A stretch of 6,659 nucleotides of DNA. Origin: Comamonadaceae bacterium (GTDB lineage Bacteria > Pseudomonadota > Gammaproteobacteria > Burkholderiales > Burkholderiaceae_C). Of this stretch, positions 1 to 6,335 are shown piece by piece (the first letter of the stretch is position 1; each line of letters starts with the position of its first letter). A model generated the notes under the pieces. It was not told the origin of the DNA and did not search any database. It saw nothing but the letters and a program-made list of their open reading frames with translations. The position numbers and the translations under genes were made by a program. The stretch spans positions 1-6,659 of the forward strand of contig CANGZG010000132.1 in NCBI GenBank assembly GCA_947458415.1, given 5' to 3'.

Positions 1-3000
1 ATTTTTCCTGAAATACGCATCCCAGTGATCGCCGTGGCGTGGGCCTACACCGGCTTGCCGCCCGATCAAATGGCTGGGCGTATCAGCACCTTGTACCAAC
101 GCGTGCTGACCACCACTGTCAACGATATCGAACACATCGAAGCCAACTCGTATGCCGGGGTTGGTATCGTGAAAATATTTTTTCATCCGGGTGTCAACAT
201 TGCCATTGCCAACGCGCAAGTGACGGCGATTTCCCAAGTGCTGATTCGCCAAATGCCACCCGGCACGTTGCCGCCGTTGATCGTCAACTACAACGCCTCA
301 ACCGTGCCGATTCTCCAACTCGCCTTGGCCGGCCAAGGCCTCTCAGAGCAAAACCTGGCAGACATTGGTTTGACCCAAGTGCGCACCCCTTTGGTCACGG
401 TACCCGGCGCAGCCATTCCGTTTCCTTATGGCGGTAAATCTCGGCAAGTGCAAATCGATTTGAACCTGCCAGAGTTGCAAGCCCGCGGGCTCAATGCCCA
501 AGATGTGGCCGCGGCATTGGCTGCACAAAACATCATCACGCCCGTCGGCACGCAAAAAATTGAAAGCCTGGAATACACCATCAGCCTGAACAACGCAGCG
601 GCCACCATCAAAGACTTGGGTGACTTGCCGATCAAGACGGTCAACGGCGCCATGGTCTACATCCGCGATGTGGCCAATGTGCACGATGGCAACGCACCGC
701 AAACCAACATTGTTCATGTGAATGGCAATCGCTCGGTGCTGATGTCTGTGCTGAAGAACGGCACCACCTCTACGCTGGCCATCGTCGATGGTGTGCTGGA
801 AAAACTCAAGGCCATCAAACCTTCTTTGCCCGAAGCCTTGACCGTCAAACCGATCAATGACCAATCCTTGTTTGTGCGCGCCGCGATCCAAGGTGTGGCC
901 ATGGAGGGCTTGATTGCCGCGGCCTTGACCAGTTTGATGATCTTCTTGTTTTTGGGCAGTTGGCGATCGACCGTCATCATTGCTGTGTCGATACCGTTGT
1001 CCATCATGGGCGCACTCATCGGCTTGTATGCCCTGGGTGAAACACTCAACATCATGACCTTGGGTGGCTTGGCTTTGGCGGTGGGCATTTTGGTGGACGA
1101 TGCCACAGTGACCATTGAGAACATCAATTGGCACCTTGAACAAGGCAAAGACGTGGTGACTGCCATTCTTGACGGCGCAGAACAAATCGTGGCACCGGCA
1201 TTTGTTTCTTTGCTGTGCATCTGTATTGTGTTTGTGCCCATGTTTTTTCTGGAAGGCGTGTCGCGTTTCTTGTTTGTGCCAATGGCCTTGTCAGTGATGT
1301 TGGCCATGACGTTTTCGTTTTTCTTGTCGCGAACTTTGGTGCCTACCATGGCCAAGTACCTGCTCAAGCCGCATGCCCCGCACACCGACATGCATGGCAA
1401 CCACAGCAGCTTGCCGCCCACACGCAACCCGATCATGCGGTTTCAACGCAGTTTTGAAGCCGGCTTTGAAAAATTTCGCGCTGGCTACAAAGACCTGCTG
1501 CAACTCTCGCTGGCCCATCGTTGGCCGATCGTGCTGGGCTTCATCGGCTTTGTCATGGCCAGCTTCTCGTTGGTGCCGTTTTTGGGAACCAATTTCTTCC
1601 CCGATGTCGATGGTGGCCAAATATTGATCCATGCCCGCGTTCCGGTGGGCACGCGGGTTGAGGAAACAGCAGCACGTTTCTCCAAAATTGAAGAGGCAAT
1701 TCGCCAAGTCATTCCTGACGAAGAAATCGAAACGCTGGTAGACAACATTGGTTTGCCGCCCAGTTGGATCAACTTGATCTACAACAACACCGGCGTGATT
1801 GGCACCATGGATGGCGACATACAAATTGCGTTGCGAAAAAATCACCGCCCAACCGCTGACTATGTGCGCGAACTCAGAAAAACCTTGCCCGAGGCATTTC
1901 CAGACACGGTGTTTTCATTTCCGCCGGCTGACATCGTCAGCCAAATTTTGAACTTTGGTGCACCTGCACCGATTGACATCCAAATTCGTGGCGCCAACCT
2001 CAGTGCCAATTTCGAATACGCCAACAAATTGCTCAAAGAAATACGGCGAATTCCGGGATTGGCCGATGCCCGAATTCAGCAATCGGCCAAAAGCCCCGTC
2101 TTCGAGGTCAACATCGACCGCAGCCAAGCCCAGTACATGGGCGTGACCCCCAGAGACGTGACCAACAACATGGTGGTGAACCTGGCTGGCAGCAGCCAAG
2201 TGGCGCCCACCTTTTGGCTCAACCCTGCCAACGGCATCTCTTACGGGGTGGTGATGCAAACCCCGCAATACAACATGGACTCCCTCAGCGCTTTGTCCAA
2301 CCTGCCCGTGGGCAACAGCGCCAACGCGAATCAACCGGTGCTGGGCGCCTTGGCCACCATCAATCGCACGACACGCAATGCCGTCGTGAGCCAATATGAC
2401 ATCCAACCTTTGGTGCAAATCAATGCCACCACCCAAGACACCGATTTAGGCACAGTGGCGCGCGAGGTGAGAAAAGTGATTGCAGCCACTGAAGCGGATC
2501 TACCAAAGGGCACCAAAGTGGTTTTAGTGGGTCAGGTTCGAACCATGGAAAAAGCTTTCTCGGGCTTGCTCTGGGGCTTGCTGGGCGCAGTGGTGTTGAT
2601 TTACTTTCTGATTGTGGTGAATTTCCAATCATGGCGCGATCCCTTTGTCATCATCAGCGCGCTGCCAGCCGCACTCGCGGGCATCGTGTGGATGCTGTTT
2701 GCCACACGCACCAGTCTGTCTGTGCCAGCCCTTACCGGCGCCATCATGTGCATGGGCGTGGCCACGGCCAACAGCGTGTTGGTGATCAGCTTCGCGCGAG
2801 AGCGGCTTGAGCAACTCGGCGACCCGATCGCAGCCGCTTTGGATGCCGGCTTTGTGCGATTCAGGCCCGTGCTGATGACGGCACTGGCCATGATGATCGG
2901 CATGGTGCCGATGGCACTGGGTTTGGGTGAAGGGGGTGAGCAAAACGCGCCCTTGGGACGTGCGGTCATCGGCGGCCTGATGCTGGCCACGGTGGCAACG

Positions 3001-3093
3001 TTGGTGTTTGTCCCCCTTTTGTTCAGCATGGTGCACAACCGTGATCGCGCCAGCAGCAGCACCTCGTTTTCCTCAGGAGTCAGTCATGTTTAA
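1..3093 (+). CDS. RND-family efflux pump, inner-membrane permease (5' partial)
   Basis: Proton-driven trimeric inner-membrane pump of the RND superfamily, closest in style to the HAE1 (hydrophobe/drug) branch. It would work with a periplasmic adaptor and an outer-membrane channel to expel small molecules. The frame is open from base 1 and reads IFPEIRIPVIAV, the segment that follows TM1 in this family, so the true start and TM1 lie off the left edge. 1030 residues are visible, against about 1030-1070 for a whole pump. In order: first periplasmic porter half (to about residue 295), TM2-TM6 (about 298-455) with GILVDDATVTIEN carrying the TM4 aspartate pair (residues 366-367), a cytoplasmic linker with four histidines (458-468), TM7 (about 507-530) followed by LGTNFFPDVDGGQ, second porter half, and TM8-TM12 (about 850-1020). 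The TM10 lysine of AcrB (K940) is alanine here (residue 923). The AcrB R971 and T978 equivalents are kept (R953, T960). The substrate cannot be read from sequence. Confidence 0.95.
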   Translation: MFPEIRIPVIAVAWAYTGLPPDQMAGRISTLYQRVLTTTVNDIEHIEANSYAGVGIVKIFFHPGVNIAIANAQVTAISQVLIRQMPPGTLPPLIVNYNASTVPILQLALAGQGLSEQNLADIGLTQVRTPLVTVPGAAIPFPYGGKSRQVQIDLNLPELQARGLNAQDVAAALAAQNIITPVGTQKIESLEYTISLNNAAATIKDLGDLPIKTVNGAMVYIRDVANVHDGNAPQTNIVHVNGNRSVLMSVLKNGTTSTLAIVDGVLEKLKAIKPSLPEALTVKPINDQSLFVRAAIQGVAMEGLIAAALTSLMIFLFLGSWRSTVIIAVSIPLSIMGALIGLYALGETLNIMTLGGLALAVGILVDDATVTIENINWHLEQGKDVVTAILDGAEQIVAPAFVSLLCICIVFVPMFFLEGVSRFLFVPMALSVMLAMTFSFFLSRTLVPTMAKYLLKPHAPHTDMHGNHSSLPPTRNPIMRFQRSFEAGFEKFRAGYKDLLQLSLAHRWPIVLGFIGFVMASFSLVPFLGTNFFPDVDGGQILIHARVPVGTRVEETAARFSKIEEAIRQVIPDEEIETLVDNIGLPPSWINLIYNNTGVIGTMDGDIQIALRKNHRPTADYVRELRKTLPEAFPDTVFSFPPADIVSQILNFGAPAPIDIQIRGANLSANFEYANKLLKEIRRIPGLADARIQQSAKSPVFEVNIDRSQAQYMGVTPRDVTNNMVVNLAGSSQVAPTFWLNPANGISYGVVMQTPQYNMDSLSALSNLPVGNSANANQPVLGALATINRTTRNAVVSQYDIQPLVQINATTQDTDLGTVAREVRKVIAATEADLPKGTKVVLVGQVRTMEKAFSGLLWGLLGAVVLIYFLIVVNFQSWRDPFVIISALPAALAGIVWMLFATRTSLSVPALTGAIMCMGVATANSVLVISFARERLEQLGDPIAAALDAGFVRFRPVLMTALAMMIGMVPMALGLGEGGEQNAPLGRAVIGGLMLATVATLVFVPLLFSMVHNRDRASSSTSFSSGVSHV
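3075..3079 (+). promoter_or_regulatory. Ribosome binding site of the adaptor gene
   Basis: AGGAG lies six bases before the ATG at 3086, inside the last codons of the pump gene. It fixes the adaptor start at 3086 rather than at the in-frame ATG at 3008, which would put 26 unlikely residues before the membrane anchor. Its position inside the pump reading frame suggests translational coupling. Confidence 0.8.
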
Positions 3094-4246
3094 GCAGTCA
3101 GGTTCAATGGTTTCCCGTGGTTGGTTGTGGACAGCACTGATTGCGGCTGGCGTGCTTGCAGGTGTGGTGGTGTTCAATGGCATACAAGCCAGAGCCAAAG
3201 ATGCCGCGCAATTGAAAGCGTTGGCTGACAAACAGTCCACCGTGACCGTCAATGTGATCTCTCCGACCAGCAACACGGACGCATCGGCGTTGAACCTGCC
3301 TGGCCGAATAGAGGCCTATGCCAAAGCACCCTTGTATGCACGCATCAGCGGTTATTTGAAAAGTTGGAAGGCTGACATTGGCACCTCGGTCAAGGCCGGC
3401 CAATTGCTGGCAGAGATTGACACGCCGGACCTGGACCAGCAAATCCTGCAAGCCAAAGCCGAGTTGGCCAGCACCCAGGCCAATGCGGCCATGTCAGAAA
3501 ACACCGCCAAACGTTGGCAATCATTGCAAGCCACCAACTTTGTTTCATCGCAAGCCGTGGAAGAAAAGCTCGCCGATCTGAACGCCAAGCTGGCCATTGT
3601 CAATGCCTCTCAGGCCAACGTGAACCGTTTGCAAGCCATGAAAAACTTCAGCCGCATCGTGGCGCCGTTCGATGGCGTGGTCACCGCCCGCAACACGGAT
3701 GTCGGCCAGTTGATCAGCGCAGGCGGTGCACCCGGTACGGAGTTGTTTGTGGTGTCGGATGTCAAACGTTTGCGTTTGTATGTGAACTTGCCTCAAAACC
3801 AAGTCTCAAATATTCAAAAAGGCACGGTGGCAACATTCACGGTCCCCGAGCAACCCGGTCAACAGTTCACCGCCACAGTGCAATCCATGTCGCAAGCCAT
3901 CAGCAGCAGCTCGGGCAGCATGTTGGTGCAACTCTCTGCTGAAAACAAACGTGGTGAGTTGCTGCCCGGGGGCTATGCAAGCGTGAATTTCGCGATTGCC
4001 GCCCAAGTTGACCGCTTGAGTGTGCCACCCAGCGCATTGGTTTACACCAAAAGCGGTGTGCAAGTTGCCACAGTGAATGCTGACAACCGCGTGGTCATGA
4101 AGCCGGTGGTGATTGCCCGCGACCACGGCAACCGGTTGGAGCTGTTGTCAGGCCTTGAAGCCGTCGACAAGGTGATTGAGAACCCGCCCGATGGTGTGAC
4201 CCAAGGTGACTTGGTTCAAGTGCGCACAGTTCAAGCAACACCTTAA
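3086..4246 (+). CDS. RND efflux periplasmic adaptor (membrane fusion protein)
   Basis: Periplasmic adaptor that links the RND pump to an outer-membrane channel; 386 residues, normal for the family. Residues 11-30 form one hydrophobic N-terminal anchor with no lipobox cysteine, so it is probably held by an uncleaved helix. A beta-barrel/lipoyl entry follows (LPGRIEAYAKAPLYARISGY, 71-90), then the first lipoyl half (VKAGQLLAEIDTPDLDQQI, 102-120). An alpha-helical coiled-coil hairpin covers about 115-185, with many Ala, Gln and Asn. The second lipoyl half is IVAPFDGVVTARNTDVGQLI (191-210). The beta-barrel (about 220-305) and membrane-proximal domain (about 308-386, from LSVPPSALVY) complete it. 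The gene overlaps the pump stop by 8 bases, so the two are co-expressed. The order pump then adaptor reverses that of acrAB. No outer-membrane factor gene follows; the gap to the next gene is 221 bases and that gene is unrelated. Confidence 0.93.
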   Translation: MFKQSGSMVSRGWLWTALIAAGVLAGVVVFNGIQARAKDAAQLKALADKQSTVTVNVISPTSNTDASALNLPGRIEAYAKAPLYARISGYLKSWKADIGTSVKAGQLLAEIDTPDLDQQILQAKAELASTQANAAMSENTAKRWQSLQATNFVSSQAVEEKLADLNAKLAIVNASQANVNRLQAMKNFSRIVAPFDGVVTARNTDVGQLISAGGAPGTELFVVSDVKRLRLYVNLPQNQVSNIQKGTVATFTVPEQPGQQFTATVQSMSQAISSSSGSMLVQLSAENKRGELLPGGYASVNFAIAAQVDRLSVPPSALVYTKSGVQVATVNADNRVVMKPVVIARDHGNRLELLSGLEAVDKVIENPPDGVTQGDLVQVRTVQATP

Positions 4247-4296
4247 CTTTGCAGCCAAAACCCAACTCACGGCATTTGTTCAAAAACCATTTGTCG

Positions 4297-4314
4297 CTGA
4301 TTTACAAAAATCAG
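4297..4314. other. 7-bp inverted repeat after the efflux operon
   Basis: CTGATTT at 4297-4303 pairs perfectly with AAATCAG at 4308-4314 across the four-base loop ACAA. It lies 50 bases after the adaptor stop, where a transcript end would be expected. The stem is AT-rich and no T-run follows on the + strand, so it is a poor intrinsic terminator. It could instead protect the 3' end of the efflux mRNA or be chance. Confidence 0.3.
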
Positions 4315-4346
4315 GTATCCATCAAATTTGCAAAATAAAACATTTC

Positions 4347-4376
4347 TTGACTGCGCATGACAAAAACGACAATAAT
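4347..4376 (+). promoter_or_regulatory. Sigma-70-type promoter for the cysteine-cluster/ATE-like operon
   Basis: TTGACT (4347-4352) and AATAAT (4371-4376) each match the -35 and -10 consensus at five of six positions, with an 18-base spacer. The surrounding DNA is AT-rich: 19 of 60 bases at 4321-4380 are G or C. A transcript would start near 4383 and carry about 85 bases of leader before the GTG at 4468. It separates this operon from the efflux operon upstream. I found no convincing operator for a known regulator. Confidence 0.55.
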
Positions 4377-4456
4377 TCCGACAAATTTTTTCAGCGCTTG
4401 ATGACACACCAACGTATTAAAGAAGTGATGTTCAGTCAAATCGCACGTTCTCTTGT

Positions 4457-4460
4457 GGAG
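4457..4460 (+). promoter_or_regulatory. Ribosome binding site deciding the GTG start at 4468
   Basis: GGAG stands seven bases before GTG at 4468. The only in-frame start codon further upstream is TTG at 4453, which overlaps this site and has no good ribosome binding site of its own, so GTG 4468 is the better start. Confidence 0.6.
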
Positions 4461-4467
4461 TCAGTGC

Positions 4468-4926
4468 GTGCTGTTTGACCACTGTGCGCAATGCCAGCGA
4501 TGCTGCAATGTGGAGGATGGCTATCCTCCCCTCGAGATCACCTTGACCTCGAAAGAGCAAAAAAAGCTCGGGTCGGTATGCATCGAAAGCCGTTGTACGC
4601 ACTTGGGACCCACAGGCTGCAACATGGGTGAAGACAAACCATTCGGTTGCACGCTGTACCCTCTCAGTTACAACCCCAATAACAAAAGTTTTTACTTCGA
4701 CACCGACTGTCCTTTGATGGATGACTATTTCATCGGTTTGTCTGATGCGCAGAGTGATGCCACTGCACATCTCCAGAAAGTCCACCAACACATTGTTCAG
4801 TTGGAAAAAACAGACCCCGCTTTTTTACAAATGAACCACGAGGTTGACGTCGGGTATTTTGATCTCAAGCGAATTCCTGCTGTACATTTCAAACCAAAAC
4901 AAAACAAGAAAAATTCAAACATTTAA
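4468..4926 (+). CDS. YkgJ-type CxxCxxCC cysteine-cluster protein
   Basis: Small soluble protein of 152 residues, read from GTG 4468 with GGAG seven bases upstream. Nine cysteines fall in the first 81 residues (6, 9, 12, 13, 38, 43, 51, 61, 81) and none afterwards. HCAQCQRCC at residues 5-13 is the CxxCxxCC signature of the YkgJ / zinc- or iron-chelating family. GCTLYPL (60-66) matches the family's second conserved block. The pattern implies bound metal, zinc or an iron-sulfur cluster; which one cannot be read from sequence. There is no signal peptide or membrane segment, so it is probably cytoplasmic. The tail (about 92-152) is polar, ends in a lysine/asparagine-rich stretch and matches nothing I recognise. 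The next gene begins 10 bases after the stop, so the two are almost certainly co-transcribed. The family's biochemical role is poorly known, and a partner or cofactor role for the downstream transferase is inference. Confidence 0.8.
   Translation: MLFDHCAQCQRCCNVEDGYPPLEITLTSKEQKKLGSVCIESRCTHLGPTGCNMGEDKPFGCTLYPLSYNPNNKSFYFDTDCPLMDDYFIGLSDAQSDATAHLQKVHQHIVQLEKTDPAFLQMNHEVDVGYFDLKRIPAVHFKPKQNKKNSNI
4512..4529 (+). other. Perfect 7-bp hairpin inside the start of the cysteine-cluster gene
   Basis: GGAGGAT (4512-4518) pairs fully with ATCCTCC (4523-4529) over a four-base loop GGCT, about 45 bases into the coding region. The left arm resembles a Shine-Dalgarno sequence. It could slow early elongation or hide a false initiation site, or simply result from the codons for the Glu-Asp-Gly-Tyr-Pro-Pro stretch. 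Confidence 0.35.
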
Positions 4927-4929
4927 AGG
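4925..4929 (+). promoter_or_regulatory. Ribosome binding site of the ATE-like gene
   Basis: AAAGG sits seven bases before ATG 4937 and overlaps the TAA stop of the preceding gene (4924-4926), consistent with coupled translation. It favours 4937 over the upstream in-frame ATG at 4844, which lies inside the preceding gene. Confidence 0.6.
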
Positions 4930-4936
4930 CAACATC

Positions 4937-5848
4937 ATGAATGGCACGCTCTACCAATTCAAACCTGCGAATTCATTTTCTGCAACGCCCAAGGTGCATG
5001 AAGTCGGATACCAGAGTTGGACCCAAGACAATTTACTGGTGGAGAGCGACCACAACGACATTCTTTACTACACCACCCGTTGGGACGCGCTGTGCCCTTA
5101 CATCAACGTGACGCTGGACATGCTCGAGTCAGCGCCCCGTCCGTTTGTGGTGTATGCCTTGCCCCCAGACAGTCCGTTTGGTGTGCCGATCAATGACAAA
5201 TATGGCCTGGTCAACACCATGGACGAGGCTTTTTGGCAGGAGCCCAGACGCGAGCGTAAATTCCGCGAATACGACAAGCAATACAAAAACTTTGTTTACA
5301 CCGAAGAGGTGGTGCCCGGTTCGCAATTGACTGTCGAGGACATGTTTGAGATGGGCGGCGATCATTTCGCCAACTACTACATTGACGACCGTGAAGTCGA
5401 GGGCTTTGTGGACTATGTCCGCCACTTGGACGTGTTGATACTGCGTGTGCACAGCCCAGAAGGCGAACTGGTGCTGACTGATGTGTCCATTCTTTTGCCC
5501 AAATACAACCAGTTGTATGGCAGTTTCTGTCAATGGAACAGAGACTACAAAAACCGCTCGCCCGGTATTTATGCATGCTCGCCAGCCTGTCGTTGGGCTG
5601 CCAAAAATGGGTTGCGTTATTACAACTTGGGGCCGGTCGATGACTACGGTTACAAAGCCTTGTTTGTGACCGACCATGAACCCATTTATGCATTGGCTTT
5701 GATCGATCCGAGCCATCCTTTGGCCACGGACCCGACCTCACCACTGATCACCGATTTCAAACCGCATGAACTGAACCAAATTTACCGTCACCCCAAGCAG
5801 GACCGCGAGGTCCAACACCAAGACAGTGTGTTGGCGATGGCGGGTTGA
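4937..5848 (+). CDS. GNAT-fold transferase resembling the Ate1/Bpt aminoacyl-tRNA-protein transferase catalytic domain
   Basis: 303-residue protein with no signal peptide or membrane helix, so cytoplasmic. Residues about 160-245 carry the recognisable part. A strand pair, VLILRVHSPEGELVLTDVSI (166-185), is followed by LYGSFCQWNRDYKNRSPGIY (193-212), a helix, then GLRYYNLGPVDDYGYKALF (225-243). This follows the order in the arginyl/leucyl-tRNA-protein transferase C-terminal domain: acceptor strand, Tyr-x(n)-Ser-x-Gly-x-Tyr, helix, Tyr-Tyr-x-Leu-Gly, Tyr-Lys-x-x-Phe. Those enzymes transfer an amino acid from charged tRNA to a protein N-terminus. The first 160 residues match nothing I recognise and lack the CxxC and CC cysteines of the Ate1/Bpt N-terminal domain; the only cysteines are 53, 198, 214 and 218. 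A cysteine-rich protein is encoded 10 bases upstream. It could equally be an acyl-CoA-dependent GNAT enzyme or a FemX-like transferase. The GNAT-like fold is fairly likely; the substrate is unknown. Confidence 0.65.
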   Translation: MNGTLYQFKPANSFSATPKVHEVGYQSWTQDNLLVESDHNDILYYTTRWDALCPYINVTLDMLESAPRPFVVYALPPDSPFGVPINDKYGLVNTMDEAFWQEPRRERKFREYDKQYKNFVYTEEVVPGSQLTVEDMFEMGGDHFANYYIDDREVEGFVDYVRHLDVLILRVHSPEGELVLTDVSILLPKYNQLYGSFCQWNRDYKNRSPGIYACSPACRWAAKNGLRYYNLGPVDDYGYKALFVTDHEPIYALALIDPSHPLATDPTSPLITDFKPHELNQIYRHPKQDREVQHQDSVLAMAG

Positions 5849-6268
5849 TCAAAAAGAGTGTTTTTCGCCGAAACTGATGTCGTAATCGATGAACAGTTCC
5901 TCGCCCTGCTTGATCGCTTTCAAGCTCACCAAAACGCCCGCTTTCTTGAAGCGTAAATTGGGTTGCTTAGAGTGGTTCAAATAGACGGCCAAATCGAATG
6001 AGTTCAGGCCCATCACAGGCACGCTGACTTTCTTTTTATCGTAATAACAAAACGTGTCCAATTGGTTTTTGACACCTTTGGGTAAGCGCTTGATGTCTTT
6101 TTTCGAGATGTCAATTTCTCGGTGCGGAATGTAACTTTTCAGCGGATTGATGCCCTTGGGAATGGGCCTGATGGCAAACACCCCAATCCCATGGATGGGC
6201 GATACCCCGAGTTTGCAAAATACTTCAGTCTCTAAATGCTGAATGGTTTTTTTCTTTGTATTTGGCAT
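5849..6268 (-). CDS. Short SET-domain protein, putative lysine methyltransferase
   Basis: A 139-residue protein made almost only of a SET domain, which transfers methyl from S-adenosylmethionine to protein lysine. Visible motifs: GIGVFAIRPIPKG (27-39, cofactor-binding GxG entry), LNHSKQPNL (97-105, the NHSxxPN block) and GEELFIDYD (122-130, with the expected catalytic-site tyrosine at 129). There is no cysteine-rich post-SET segment. It is lysine-rich (20 Lys, 4 Arg), and 5941-6120 is 74 of 180 G+C by hand count, well below the pump gene. This hints at separate ancestry or relaxed composition. ATG 6268 is chosen; GTG 6277 is in frame and would add three residues, and neither has a strong ribosome binding site. 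The gene is convergent to the ATE-like gene with no bases between the stops, so it is not in that operon. The target protein is unknown. Confidence 0.85.
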   Translation of the reverse strand: MPNTKKKTIQHLETEVFCKLGVSPIHGIGVFAIRPIPKGINPLKSYIPHREIDISKKDIKRLPKGVKNQLDTFCYYDKKKVSVPVMGLNSFDLAVYLNHSKQPNLRFKKAGVLVSLKAIKQGEELFIDYDISFGEKHSF

Positions 6269-6294
6269 GACCGTCACTTTCAGAATAGTGTTGA

Positions 6295-6300
6295 ACTATA
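6295..6300 (-). promoter_or_regulatory. Possible -10 element for the SET gene
   Basis: Reading leftwards on the minus strand, TATAGT matches five of six bases of the -10 consensus and lies about 26 bases before ATG 6268. No good -35 is present at 16-18 bases, so this rests on the -10 alone. A start near 6288 would leave a leader of about 20 bases, which favours ATG 6268 over GTG 6277. Confidence 0.3.
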
Positions 6301-6335
6301 CCCAAAGGCTTCAAGGCCATGAGGGCCTGCTTACA

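Noticed and set aside
343..1185. Long minus-strand open frame (280 codons) inside the pump gene, with others at 714-1436, 1291-1845 and 1915-2436
   Set aside because: They lie antisense to a well-supported RND gene, overlap each other, have unnatural His/Gln/Arg-rich composition and show no family motifs. They are by-products of the pump's codon use.
3008..3085. N-terminal extension of the adaptor from ATG 3008
   Set aside because: It would overlap the pump by 86 bases and put 26 residues before the anchor helix, whereas ATG 3086 has AGGAG at ideal spacing.
1..3093. Assignment of the pump as a CusA-type heavy-metal (HME) RND transporter
   Set aside because: The TM4 VDDATVTIEN motif and overall sequence fit the HAE1-like branch, and I do not see the HME TM10 glutamate pattern or the methionine pairs of CusA. 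The histidine linker alone is not enough.
4272..4295. Two copies of CATTTGT (4274-4280 and 4288-4294)
   Set aside because: A seven-base direct repeat, two copies only, in AT-rich spacer DNA; easily chance and upstream of the promoter by over 50 bases.
4453..4467. TTG start for the cysteine-cluster gene
   Set aside because: TTG at 4453 lies just before the GGAG that serves GTG 4468 and has no good ribosome binding site of its own.
4844..4936. Upstream start for the ATE-like gene at ATG 4844
   Set aside because: It would overlap most of the last 28 codons of the preceding gene in another frame and gives a basic tail without family similarity; AAAGG before ATG 4937 is better placed.
5851..5866. 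AAAAA-GAGTG-TTTTT inverted repeat as a bidirectional terminator between the convergent genes
   Set aside because: Five A-T pairs without any G-C are too weak for an intrinsic terminator, and the sequence encodes the C-terminus of the SET protein.
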